The position numbers were made by a program, and so were the translations under genes. The notes under the pieces are model-generated. The model searched no databases. It had not been told where the DNA came from and saw only the letters and a list, made by a program, of their open reading frames with translations. Of a DNA stretch of 64,000 nucleotides, positions 1 through 7,715 are shown in pieces (position 1 is the stretch's first letter; every line of letters begins with the position of its first letter). Source of the stretch: Chloroherpetonaceae bacterium (GTDB lineage Bacteria; Bacteroidota; Chlorobiia; Chlorobiales; Thermochlorobacteraceae); NCBI GenBank assembly GCA_033763895.1, contig JANRJQ010000004.1:731001-795000 (forward strand), given 5' to 3'.

Positions 1-429
1 TCCCTTCGGTTTATGATGCTTAGCACTTTATTTTGTTTACTTCTTTCAGTTCCATTTTTATTGTCTCCTTTGAAACTCAATTCAGAAAATAAGTGCATTC
101 AAACCTATACGGCTTGGGCGAAAGAATCTTATCCAGAGCGTATTTGGCTTACAAATCATAATCTGGTTCAATTTTTTGGGGGCATTCGAATCACGGATAC
201 AACCCGCGTCCGTTCAATGCGTCAGGCGGATATTGCCAAGGCACCCATTGGATCAATAATTTTGTGGGATACCCATTATGGATTCAGACCGGAGTACAAA
301 ATGGATGTGGCTTATGAATATTTTCAAAAGAACGAGCGTTCATTCAAATTGCTTCAACAATTTAATTCGGAAGACAATCGGTTTATTTGTTTAGCCTTTG
401 AAAAAATAGGCGAAGTTCCATCGCCTTAA
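1..429 (+). CDS. C-terminal part of an uncharacterised membrane protein (5' end outside the window)
   Basis: The frame is open from the first base of the window, so the gene probably begins upstream and the ATG at 13 may be internal. The visible part starts with a hydrophobic stretch of about 20 residues, followed by a soluble domain of about 110 residues containing PIGSIILWDTHYG. This resembles the soluble tail that follows the last membrane helix in some polytopic glycosyltransferase-like proteins of Bacteroidota. That resemblance is from memory and the function is not established. The gene ends 8 bp before the stop of the convergent SDR gene, and no terminator hairpin was seen between them. 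Confidence 0.5.
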   Translation, partial: SLRFMMLSTLFCLLLSVPFLLSPLKLNSENKCIQTYTAWAKESYPERIWLTNHNLVQFFGGIRITDTTRVRSMRQADIAKAPIGSIILWDTHYGFRPEYKMDVAYEYFQKNERSFKLLQQFNSEDNRFICLAFEKIGEVPSP

Positions 430-437
430 GCTTTTTG

Positions 438-1217
438 TTAGTACAGCATTCTTCCACCATCCACGGTTATAATTTGGCCGGTGATGTAATCGGAACTGAC
501 CAAAAACATAAGCGCTTTCACCACATCCTCAGGTGAGCCCAATCGTTGCAAAGGAATTTTTTGAAGAATGGCATCTTCGAAAGGTTTATCGCGCTGTTCA
601 TGAAGCAGAAGCGTTCCGGGCGCAATTCCATTGACAAGAATTTCAGGAGCAAATTCTTTCGCAAACACGCGAATTAGGTTTTCTATTCCTGCTTTCGCGG
701 CTGTGTATGGCGCATACCGCCGCCACGAGAGCCTCGCCGAGACATCGGTCATCACCACAATATGTTTATGCAAATGCCCGGTTGAATCAAGAATGTTCTT
801 CTTTTTTGCCCTGCTTTCCGTTTTCGACATTTCATGCATCCATTTGGCTGCTTCTTGCATTGTAAAGAAAGTCCCTTTCAGATTTGTATCCACCAAGGCA
901 TCGAAGTCTTTTTCTGTCACATCAGGCAAGGGTGTAGGAAAAAAATTAGACGCATTGCATATCGCCAAGTGGAGTTCATTTGTTTCAGAGCGGCATGCCC
1001 TAAAAACACGCGTTATTTCTTTTGGGCGTGAGATATCGCATTTGTAACACTCGGAGTTTACACCATACCTTCTTATTTCATCTCGGGTTGATTTCGCTTC
1101 TCTTATTGAATTTCTAAAAGTGAAGAAAACTGACCATCCTTCACGAGCCAATGCAATTGCAGAGGCTTTGCCCAGTCTTCCCGAAGCACCGGTGATAAAA
1201 CATGATTTTGGATTCAT
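438..1217 (-). CDS. SDR-family NAD(P)-dependent oxidoreductase
   Basis: A classical short-chain dehydrogenase/reductase of 259 aa. The N-terminal Rossmann motif TGASGRLG lies at about residues 9-16, NAS stands in place of the usual NNAG, the catalytic YxxxK is visible as YTAAK, and the C-terminus has the common ITGQIITVDGG ending. Length and motifs fit a soluble tetrameric SDR. The closest-looking types are pteridine-reductase or FolM-like enzymes and 3-oxoacyl-ACP reductases, but the substrate cannot be read from the sequence. It starts at an ATG at 1217 and is divergent from nadA across a gap of about 220 bp, so the two have separate promoters. Confidence 0.85.
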   Translation of the reverse strand: MNPKSCFITGASGRLGKASAIALAREGWSVFFTFRNSIREAKSTRDEIRRYGVNSECYKCDISRPKEITRVFRACRSETNELHLAICNASNFFPTPLPDVTEKDFDALVDTNLKGTFFTMQEAAKWMHEMSKTESRAKKKNILDSTGHLHKHIVVMTDVSARLSWRRYAPYTAAKAGIENLIRVFAKEFAPEILVNGIAPGTLLLHEQRDKPFEDAILQKIPLQRLGSPEDVVKALMFLVSSDYITGQIITVDGGRMLY

Positions 1218-1435
1218 TGAAGTTCGGTTGTTGTGTTAATCTTGGATAATTTTTTCATAAATGAATCATGAACTTACACGCAAAAAATTGAAGTGCTATT
1301 CCCAAAATATTATGACACCCACCAATTTATTTGTCAGTAATTGATCACCTTTTCATCTGCATATTATGTTTTAACTTTGCAGACTTTGTGTAAAGACGCA
1401 ATGTAACTTTGTAAAATGAAATTCATTTGGCTGCA

Positions 1436-2410
1436 ATGACGATTGACATAGATTCAGAAATGAAACCCTCTTCTCTTTCAACACTTGATTTATTTGAAGA
1501 AATCGAGAAGCTCAAGAAATCGATGAATGCCGTTGTGCTGGCGCATTATTATCAAGAGCCGGATATTCAGGATGTTGCCGACTTTTTGGGCGATAGCCTT
1601 CAGCTTGCGCAAGCCGCAAAAAAAACCAATGCGGATGTCATTGTCTTTGCCGGCGTTCATTTTATGGCTGAAACGGCGAAGATTCTAAACCCCAATAAGC
1701 AAGTGCTTTTGCCCGACCTTGCCGCAGGCTGTTCTCTTGCCGATAGTTGTCCGCCGCCGCTTTTCAAAACGTTTAAAGAATTGCATCCTGAGGCCGTGGT
1801 GATTAGTTATATCAACTGTACGGCAGAAATCAAAGCGCTTTCAGATATTATTTGCACTTCATCGAATGCGGAAAAAATTGTGCGCTCAATACCGCTGGAA
1901 CAAAAAATTATATTTGCACCAGATAAAAATCTTGGTGGTTACTTAATGAAGAAGCTGAATCGGCCGATGATTTTATGGGATGGGGCATGCTTTGTTCATG
2001 AATCTTACTCGGAGCGGAAACTGATTGGATTGAAGACGCACCAACCCAAGGCACTCATCATTGCACATCCCGAATCCGAAGAACCGGTTTTGAAGCATGC
2101 GGATTTTATTGGTTCCACTAAAGCGCTTTTAGAATACACCGAGAAATCGGCGCATGACTCGTTTATTGTTGTAACAGAGACCGGAATTTTGCATGAAATG
2201 AAAAAACGCTCTCCCCATAAATCTTTCTATGCAGCTCCTCCTGATGAAAAAGGATGTGCTTGCAATGAATGCCCATATATGAAACTGAATACGCTTGAAA
2301 AACTTTATCTGTGCATGAAAAATAGAACCCCAGAAATCACGATGTCTGAATCGCTACGATTGGCGGCTTTGAAGCCGATGGAGCGGATGTTGGAGCTTTC
2401 GAATGCTTGA
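1436..2410 (+). CDS. nadA: Quinolinate synthase (NadA)
   Basis: NadA condenses iminoaspartate with dihydroxyacetone phosphate to quinolinate, the second step of de novo NAD synthesis, using a [4Fe-4S] cluster. The 324-aa protein has the family's [20 protein letters not shown] motif near the N-terminus, [18 protein letters not shown], and CNECPYM near the C-terminus, which together supply the expected cluster cysteines. The start is taken at the ATG at 1436. The reading frame also allows TTG at 1427 and ATG at 1460. The stop overlaps the following DedA gene by 8 bp, so the two are co-transcribed. No nadB or nadC is in the window. Confidence 0.95.
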   Translation: MTIDIDSEMKPSSLSTLDLFEEIEKLKKSMNAVVLAHYYQEPDIQDVADFLGDSLQLAQAAKKTNADVIVFAGVHFMAETAKILNPNKQVLLPDLAAGCSLADSCPPPLFKTFKELHPEAVVISYINCTAEIKALSDIICTSSNAEKIVRSIPLEQKIIFAPDKNLGGYLMKKLNRPMILWDGACFVHESYSERKLIGLKTHQPKALIIAHPESEEPVLKHADFIGSTKALLEYTEKSAHDSFIVVTETGILHEMKKRSPHKSFYAAPPDEKGCACNECPYMKLNTLEKLYLCMKNRTPEITMSESLRLAALKPMERMLELSNA

Positions 2411-3035
2411 AGCTATAGGCATAATTTCACCATTTTTTTTGGATGTCAAAACACTTGACGATCTTATTCTTTGGGGCGGTTATGGGATTTTATTTTTGAT
2501 TGTTTTTGCAGAGACCGGGCTTTTTGTCGGGTTTCTTTTGCCCGGCGATTCCCTTCTTATCACCGCAGGATTAATTGCTGCGACAGGAAAATTATCATTT
2601 ACCGGGGTTTGCGCCGTCATGATTACCGCTTCTATTTTAGGGGATATCACCGGATATTTTATTGGGAAGCATTTAGGGAAGCCTTTATTTGAAAAGCAAA
2701 ACACACTCTTTTTCCGCCAAGATTACTTGCTTCGCACACAGGCTTTTTATGAAAAACACGGGGGGAAGACAATCTTTTTTGCTCGTTTTGTACCGGTCAT
2801 CCGCAGTTTTGCCACCACCGTTGCAGGTATTGCGTCTATGCCTTTCCCTGTTTTTATTTTCTTTAGTGTATCGGGTGCCATTTGCTGGATTTTATTTTTT
2901 ACCTCTTTAGGATATTACCTTGGCGCTTCGTTTCCGCAACTGGTTGAATGCTTAAATCTGATTATTCTTGTTATTGTTGGACTGATTGTGATTTCAACCA
3001 TTGTGAGAGTGATTCGATTAAGAAATCAATCTTAA
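2403..3035 (+). CDS. DedA-family membrane protein
   Basis: A 210-aa polytopic inner-membrane protein of the DedA (SNARE-associated/VTT) superfamily. The diagnostic segments are [14 protein letters not shown], the glycine-rich [13 protein letters not shown], and [21 protein letters not shown], the last being the conserved re-entrant region with its arginines. Four or five hydrophobic segments can be drawn and the length matches the family. DedA proteins act in phospholipid flipping and proton-motive-force-dependent membrane homeostasis, including undecaprenyl-phosphate recycling in some members. Which role applies here cannot be told. It overlaps nadA by 8 bp, which implies translational coupling. 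Confidence 0.9.
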   Translation: MLEAIGIISPFFLDVKTLDDLILWGGYGILFLIVFAETGLFVGFLLPGDSLLITAGLIAATGKLSFTGVCAVMITASILGDITGYFIGKHLGKPLFEKQNTLFFRQDYLLRTQAFYEKHGGKTIFFARFVPVIRSFATTVAGIASMPFPVFIFFSVSGAICWILFFTSLGYYLGASFPQLVECLNLIILVIVGLIVISTIVRVIRLRNQS

Positions 3036-3064
3036 TTGACGTGAACCGAGGCTTTGACGGTGGG

Positions 3065-4378
3065 TTAAGTGTCTGTTTTCTTTCCTGCATTTTTTCGAGC
3101 TTCTTCAGCATAACGCTCGTAGGTTTCTTTGCCAAGCAATTTTTCAATTGTTTCAAGAGACGACTCCACATATTCTTTGTGCTGCAATCCAAGTTTTTCA
3201 AATAAAGACCGTGCAGCAAAAAAATATTTTATCGCCTCTTTATAAAGTGTCTTCTCTTCATAAATACGAGCGGTAAAAAGCAAGGCAATTGCCATTCTTC
3301 GGTAGTTTGTATGCTGTTTGCCAAGTTCAAAAGATTCCCGATATTTTTCAACGGCTTTATTGAATATTCCGACCTCTTCATAGACGCTTCCTAATCTGAG
3401 CAAGGCATTTGCTGCTCGTTCAATTTTCCCCAAACCTTGTTGCTCAGTAATGGCAATGGTATAGTATTCGATGGAAAGATCAAATTCACCCAATTCTTGA
3501 TATAAACGAGCAATTTGCTGCGTGACATCTGCACGAGCCGGTTTATTTCCTGTTTCTGAAAAAAGCTGTAGAGACTCTCGGTAACTATGAACTGATTGAT
3601 CGTAACAGCCCCAGATTTGAAGGATTAAACCGATTTGATAAAGGGTTGTCGCTTTCTCGATTTTATCATTGATAGCCGTATAGTATCCGAGGATTTCATT
3701 ATAAATTTCAAACGCCTTTTCATACTGACGATCTTCGAAATAGTTTTGGCTTAAAACTTTCATCAATGAAATTGTTTCGGTTGGCACTACGCCAATTTTT
3801 TCGCGTGCTTCCTCGAGTTGAACTTCCAATGCGGTGATTCGCCGAGCCCTGCTTTCGCGTTCACCCACCAGTTCACGCTTCGTTTCGAAGATTCGTTCAA
3901 CATCATTTTGGTCATTAAAGTCGGTTACTTTTCCTCCAATGACTTTCCAGAAAAATGGCGCTCTTCGATAGAGAATATCAACGATAAACGCGGGCATCCA
4001 TATCATTAGTGGAGCAGGAATTCGTGCGGTATCTTGAATGAAGCTTTCAAATAAAAGAGATACTCGAATTTCGGTTTGCTCATCTCGAACATTTTCGTCA
4101 AAACTATTGATCAAAAAAAGTTCAGGATTTAGCATTTTTGGGTTTCCGGATTCTCGCTCCAACTGTTCAATCAATGGCTCTCTTGAGGTGAAACGAAATT
4201 CGTGAACTTTCATTCCTTTGCCTCGAGCAATTTCAGCCGCAAGACTCATTATTTTTACACGATGGACGGGTGAGTTTAAGCGAATGACATAGATTGGTGG
4301 GCGTGCAAATCGACCTTGCGACTGAAGCTCTTCAAAAAGTTCAATTAATTTATTTTTTATTTGATGCAGATATAACAT
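3065..4378 (-). CDS. TPR-repeat protein with an unassigned N-terminal domain
   Basis: A soluble protein of about 437 aa. The first 170 residues form a compact alpha/beta-looking region I cannot assign (PIYVIRLNSPVHRVKIMSLA; PLMIWMPAFIVDILYRRAPF). A short coiled coil follows, then at least five tetratricopeptide repeats from about residue 205 to 420 of the A/G/Y/A pattern, for example EKAFEIYNEILGYYTAINDK and DQSVHSYRESLQLFSETGNK. No signal peptide or membrane span is seen. The ATG at 4378 is preferred over an upstream in-frame TTG at 4399. It is convergent with nadA-dedA. TPRs suggest a scaffold or adaptor, but no function is claimed. Confidence 0.7.
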   Translation of the reverse strand: MLYLHQIKNKLIELFEELQSQGRFARPPIYVIRLNSPVHRVKIMSLAAEIARGKGMKVHEFRFTSREPLIEQLERESGNPKMLNPELFLINSFDENVRDEQTEIRVSLLFESFIQDTARIPAPLMIWMPAFIVDILYRRAPFFWKVIGGKVTDFNDQNDVERIFETKRELVGERESRARRITALEVQLEEAREKIGVVPTETISLMKVLSQNYFEDRQYEKAFEIYNEILGYYTAINDKIEKATTLYQIGLILQIWGCYDQSVHSYRESLQLFSETGNKPARADVTQQIARLYQELGEFDLSIEYYTIAITEQQGLGKIERAANALLRLGSVYEEVGIFNKAVEKYRESFELGKQHTNYRRMAIALLFTARIYEEKTLYKEAIKYFFAARSLFEKLGLQHKEYVESSLETIEKLLGKETYERYAEEARKNAGKKTDT

Positions 4379-4470
4379 TTTGAGATGAGAAGGGTTCAAA
4401 TCACAAATTAAAGTCGGCCTTATCGTTTTTTCCTATTCACTTTTAATCATTACCCTTGTGAAGGTAAATA

Positions 4471-4508
4471 AAAAAAGCGTCTTTCACTTCTGTGTAAAAG
4501 ACGCTTTT
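4471..4508 (-). terminator. Rho-independent terminator after the cytochrome gene
   Basis: A 12-bp perfect stem has arms AAAAGCGTCTTT (4473-4484) and its complement (4497-4508) around a 12-base loop. Read on the minus strand the hairpin is followed by a run of six T, as expected for the end of the cytochrome transcript that stops at 4559. Confidence 0.8.
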
Positions 4509-4558
4509 CATTAAATTTTCACCCTATTTGACTGTACTTTAGCAACAGTTGAAGTTTT

Positions 4559-6349
4559 CTAATCTTGCCTTCGGGTAAATTTATACTCTGCTTTTCCTGC
4601 ATCGCTTGTTCCATTTAGCCTTGACACCAATGTTCCTAAGGAGATTACAAGCAGTAAGACCAAAACACCCACGACACTAAACACCCAAATTTTTTGATCC
4701 TCAGCCTTTTTCATTGATTCAACAAGGTTTTGAACTGAGTCACGCTGAGTTAAGCCTTCCGCCATTGCCTCTTCAAATAGCGCATAACGCACCACATGAT
4801 GATTTCCACCGGAATTATTCACCTGCGTTTCATACGATTCTAAAAATTCTTCTTCAGGCTTTACATAATCGCCTTTCTTTTCGCGTGTGGCTAAAAATTC
4901 CTTCGCATTCTTGTATGTGGTTTCCATCGAGACGAGCGAGGCGTTTAACTTCGTTGCACTACCAAGCGCCCGAAGATTGGCTTCGTAACGGCGTGTTGAG
5001 GCGGCGTAATCAAGCACTTCTACAACCAAACCAACTGTATCTGCAAAATTTGCAAGACTTGCGATTTTATTAGCACCAACAAACGGGAAAATTTTTGGAG
5101 CGAATTTCGCCATCGCAATTGAATCTTCTCTCGTATCGATTCTAACAGCGAACATTTGAAGTTTGAAATAAAATGAAACCAATCGAAGCGAATCTTCAAA
5201 CGACTCCGGTGCTTTGCCGAGATAGAGAATTCCTGAATAGAACCCATTTCTCACTGCAAAATCAACCGAATCTCGTGCGGTTTTTGGCCAAGTCGAAGTC
5301 AGCGGATCTGATTGAACTGCCTGCATCAACTGTGAAACTTTAACTTCATAAGGAAGCGGCTCAGGAACATTTGCATTATGGCAATTGGTACACTGTGCAC
5401 CTTCATGAGCTCCAACTTTATCATGATTCCAATTCGCTATTGCATGTCCGTTTGGCGAGCCGTGGCATGAGATACATCCCGGATTGTTATTGGCAGCATA
5501 AGCGGCTTGATGCGGCCCGGCTGCATAATTTTGTGCAATTGAAACGTGGCAGGTATTGCATGCTTCAGCAACTTTTGTTGCCCCGGCAGGATAATCGGTG
5601 TGATTTCCGTGACAATCGTTGCAGGTAGGGGCAGTTAAGTCATTCTTGACATAAATCGCTTTTGCGTGAACGCTTTCCATATAAGCGGCGCTATGATCTT
5701 CATACGATTTCCCCGACTTTTCAAGCGAAGCGGTGATGTACTGCTCGTTGCTATGGCAGGAGCCGCACATATTGGAAATATTTTTTGGGTAAGTCAGAGA
5801 AGCCGGCTCAGAGGCTTTCATTGCGCCGTGACTGCCGTGACAATCAACACAGCTTGCTGAAGAAGCATTCCCCGCTTTGAGGGCTTTACCGTGTTTGCTT
5901 TCCCAAAATTCTGCATTAATTCCGGTGGTTGGGTCTTCATGAGCGAGCGTAAAGGTTTGCATTTTGCTCACATTTTCGTGGCAAGAGCCGCACATTTCCG
6001 GTTGCGATTCTCTTGAGAATTTACCAACAAAATTTCCGCCCTCGGATTTTGTTTTATGAGCCTGTTGCCAATTCGCAAGCGTTATCGAAGGATCCGGATT
6101 CCCGCCGTGACAACTGACGCACGAAGCGCCGGCTTTATGATGCGTATCGGCGCCCCAAGTTTCTTCACTTACGGCCGCGGCGCCGGTTAATTTACTATGA
6201 CAAGCAAAACATCCGCTTTCATCTTTTGGGGCTTGAACAGCCGAAATTGGTGTAGATGTTGATTCATCACCGAAAAGTAATCCAAACGAAACTGAAGCAA
6301 AAAAAAGGACTGAGGCAAGGAGAAGAACCTTATTGTGAAAATTTGTCAT
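4559..6349 (-). CDS. Membrane-anchored nonahaem cytochrome c
   Basis: The 596-aa protein contains nine CxxCH haem-binding motifs, with first cysteines at residues 47, 77, 120, 167, 195, 243, 264, 292 and 320. All lie in the N-terminal 330 residues and many histidines between them could serve as distal ligands. A signal peptide or anchor occupies residues 8-26 and a C-terminal membrane helix (about 555-577) is followed by a short basic tail, so the haem domain should sit in the periplasm. The helical 330-550 region carries no haem motif. It resembles doubled-CXXCH or octahaem-type electron carriers, but redox partner and substrate are unknown. The gene is monocistronic and ends at the hairpin at 4471-4508. 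Confidence 0.85.
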   Translation of the reverse strand: MTNFHNKVLLLASVLFFASVSFGLLFGDESTSTPISAVQAPKDESGCFACHSKLTGAAAVSEETWGADTHHKAGASCVSCHGGNPDPSITLANWQQAHKTKSEGGNFVGKFSRESQPEMCGSCHENVSKMQTFTLAHEDPTTGINAEFWESKHGKALKAGNASSASCVDCHGSHGAMKASEPASLTYPKNISNMCGSCHSNEQYITASLEKSGKSYEDHSAAYMESVHAKAIYVKNDLTAPTCNDCHGNHTDYPAGATKVAEACNTCHVSIAQNYAAGPHQAAYAANNNPGCISCHGSPNGHAIANWNHDKVGAHEGAQCTNCHNANVPEPLPYEVKVSQLMQAVQSDPLTSTWPKTARDSVDFAVRNGFYSGILYLGKAPESFEDSLRLVSFYFKLQMFAVRIDTREDSIAMAKFAPKIFPFVGANKIASLANFADTVGLVVEVLDYAASTRRYEANLRALGSATKLNASLVSMETTYKNAKEFLATREKKGDYVKPEEEFLESYETQVNNSGGNHHVVRYALFEEAMAEGLTQRDSVQNLVESMKKAEDQKIWVFSVVGVLVLLLVISLGTLVSRLNGTSDAGKAEYKFTRRQD

Positions 6350-6640
6350 AGAATGTTAGTCGAGACTGAATACCCTTTAAGATAGAGATGAACAGGCTGA
6401 AAAAATCATAATCAAGGAACGCGTGAGGAAACTTGCAATTCTTCAAATAGGGCGCATTCCTTATGTTTTCAAAACACCCTATTTGATGTCAATCGTTTCA
6501 TCAAAATCGCTTATTCAAATTTTTTTAATTCACGATTTCAAACTTACCCTTTTCAAAAAAACTTTGCAATCAATTGTCTAATTAATTCTCAAAATATTTT
6601 AAGAATTTTTTAAGAAAATATCCCTCTGCGATGCAGAACC
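6350..6640 (-). promoter_or_regulatory. AT-rich leader of the cytochrome gene with a possible LacI-type operator
   Basis: No gene is seen in these 291 bp, which are strongly A+T rich. At 6488-6501 the sequence GTCAATCGTTTCAT matches the core AATCGTTTCA of the proposed operator found before the TonB-receptor operon and the LamG gene. At 6568-6578 AATCAATTGTC is also shared with the region just upstream of the TonB-receptor operator (35539-35549). Both matches could be chance, but they fall in the leader of a gene next to the regulator itself. Confidence 0.35.
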
Positions 6641-7684
6641 TTACGCAGTTTCTCGGAGGATGAGTTCGGGGTTAATTCTAAGGACTTGAGGCTTGTGCTT
6701 CGGGTTTTCGAGTCGATTAAGCAGAAACTTCACGGCCTTGCTTCCCATTTCTTGAATTGGTTGACGCACCGTTGTTAGTGCCGGAATTGCAGTTCGGGCG
6801 ATCGGTTGATCATCGTAACCAATAACGGCAACGTCTTGGGGAACTCTTAAATTTAATGTTCCAAGCCCGCGAATGACACCGGCAGCAACTTCATCGCCAT
6901 TGGCACAAAAGACCGCATCAAATTTAGGCATCTCTTTTTTATCAATCTTCTCTTGAACCAACCTCACAATTTTCACCCCTTCGTCGAAATGGAATTTCTC
7001 TACCTCCGATGATTCAATTTCAAGAATATGTTCTTTGAGAGGAGGAATGCGATGTTTCTTCAATGCGGATAAGTAACCCTCGAGCCTCTCTTTCATGACG
7101 GTACTTTGGGAGGCATAAACAAAAATGATTTTCTTTCTCCCCATTTTGATCAGATACTCCGTCGCTTCAAAAGCACCCAAGACATTATCGACTGAAATAG
7201 AATCCAGTGATTTTAAGTCTGCTTCAATGACTACGCAAGGCAATTGAAAAGATGAGAATAGCTTTGTTCGACGCTCACTGTGATCAAAAAGCTGAACCAC
7301 GATTCCATCAACTTGTTTGCCTCTGGCGATTTCGCGGTAAATTTTTTCTTCTTCTTCCGCTTTTCCAGTGGTGCTGTAAATGACTAGATTGTAACCGCTT
7401 CCTTTCAACGCGGCTTCTACCCCGCAAAGAACTTCGATTGTAAAAGGCGCATTGATATTTGGAACCAAAAGCCCAATGAGGTTTGTCTGTTGCTTTACCA
7501 AACGGTAAGCGTTTACATTCGGAACATAATTGAGCTTTTCGGCAATCTCACGAACCTTTGCAACCGTTTCAACCTTGAACTTTCCACGGCCGTTTAAAAT
7601 CATCGATACCGCCGCCGTCGTAAGCCCAGATTGCTCTGCGAGATCTTTGAGCGTAACTGCTCTTGAACGGCGTGAATTCTGCAT
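6641..7684 (-). CDS. LacI-family transcriptional regulator
   Basis: A 347-aa LacI/GalR repressor. The N-terminal helix-turn-helix and hinge read VTLKDLAEQSGLTTAAVSMI and KVREIAEKLNYVPNVNAYRL, with the hinge by residue 60. The ligand-binding domain follows, with the usual IGLLVPNINAPF, DGIVVQLF, VDNVLGAFEATEYLI, DAVFCANGDEVAAGVI and PQDVAVIGYDDQPIA segments. It is the last gene of the GH92-GH92-GH3 block (31 bp after GH3) and is the obvious regulator of the carbohydrate region. The effector is probably a mono- or disaccharide released by the locus. Proposed operators lie at 17853-17870 and 35498-35515. A weaker match at 7684-7699, against its own start codon, would allow autoregulation. Confidence 0.9.
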   Translation of the reverse strand: MQNSRRSRAVTLKDLAEQSGLTTAAVSMILNGRGKFKVETVAKVREIAEKLNYVPNVNAYRLVKQQTNLIGLLVPNINAPFTIEVLCGVEAALKGSGYNLVIYSTTGKAEEEEKIYREIARGKQVDGIVVQLFDHSERRTKLFSSFQLPCVVIEADLKSLDSISVDNVLGAFEATEYLIKMGRKKIIFVYASQSTVMKERLEGYLSALKKHRIPPLKEHILEIESSEVEKFHFDEGVKIVRLVQEKIDKKEMPKFDAVFCANGDEVAAGVIRGLGTLNLRVPQDVAVIGYDDQPIARTAIPALTTVRQPIQEMGSKAVKFLLNRLENPKHKPQVLRINPELILRETA

Positions 7685-7715
7685 CTTAAATCGTTACTTG
7701 ATTTGATTTCGAAAT

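Noticed and set aside
631-1047. Plus-strand reading frames opposite the SDR and other long antisense frames throughout the window
   Set aside because: They lie antisense to genes with clear conserved motifs and show no domain or start context of their own.
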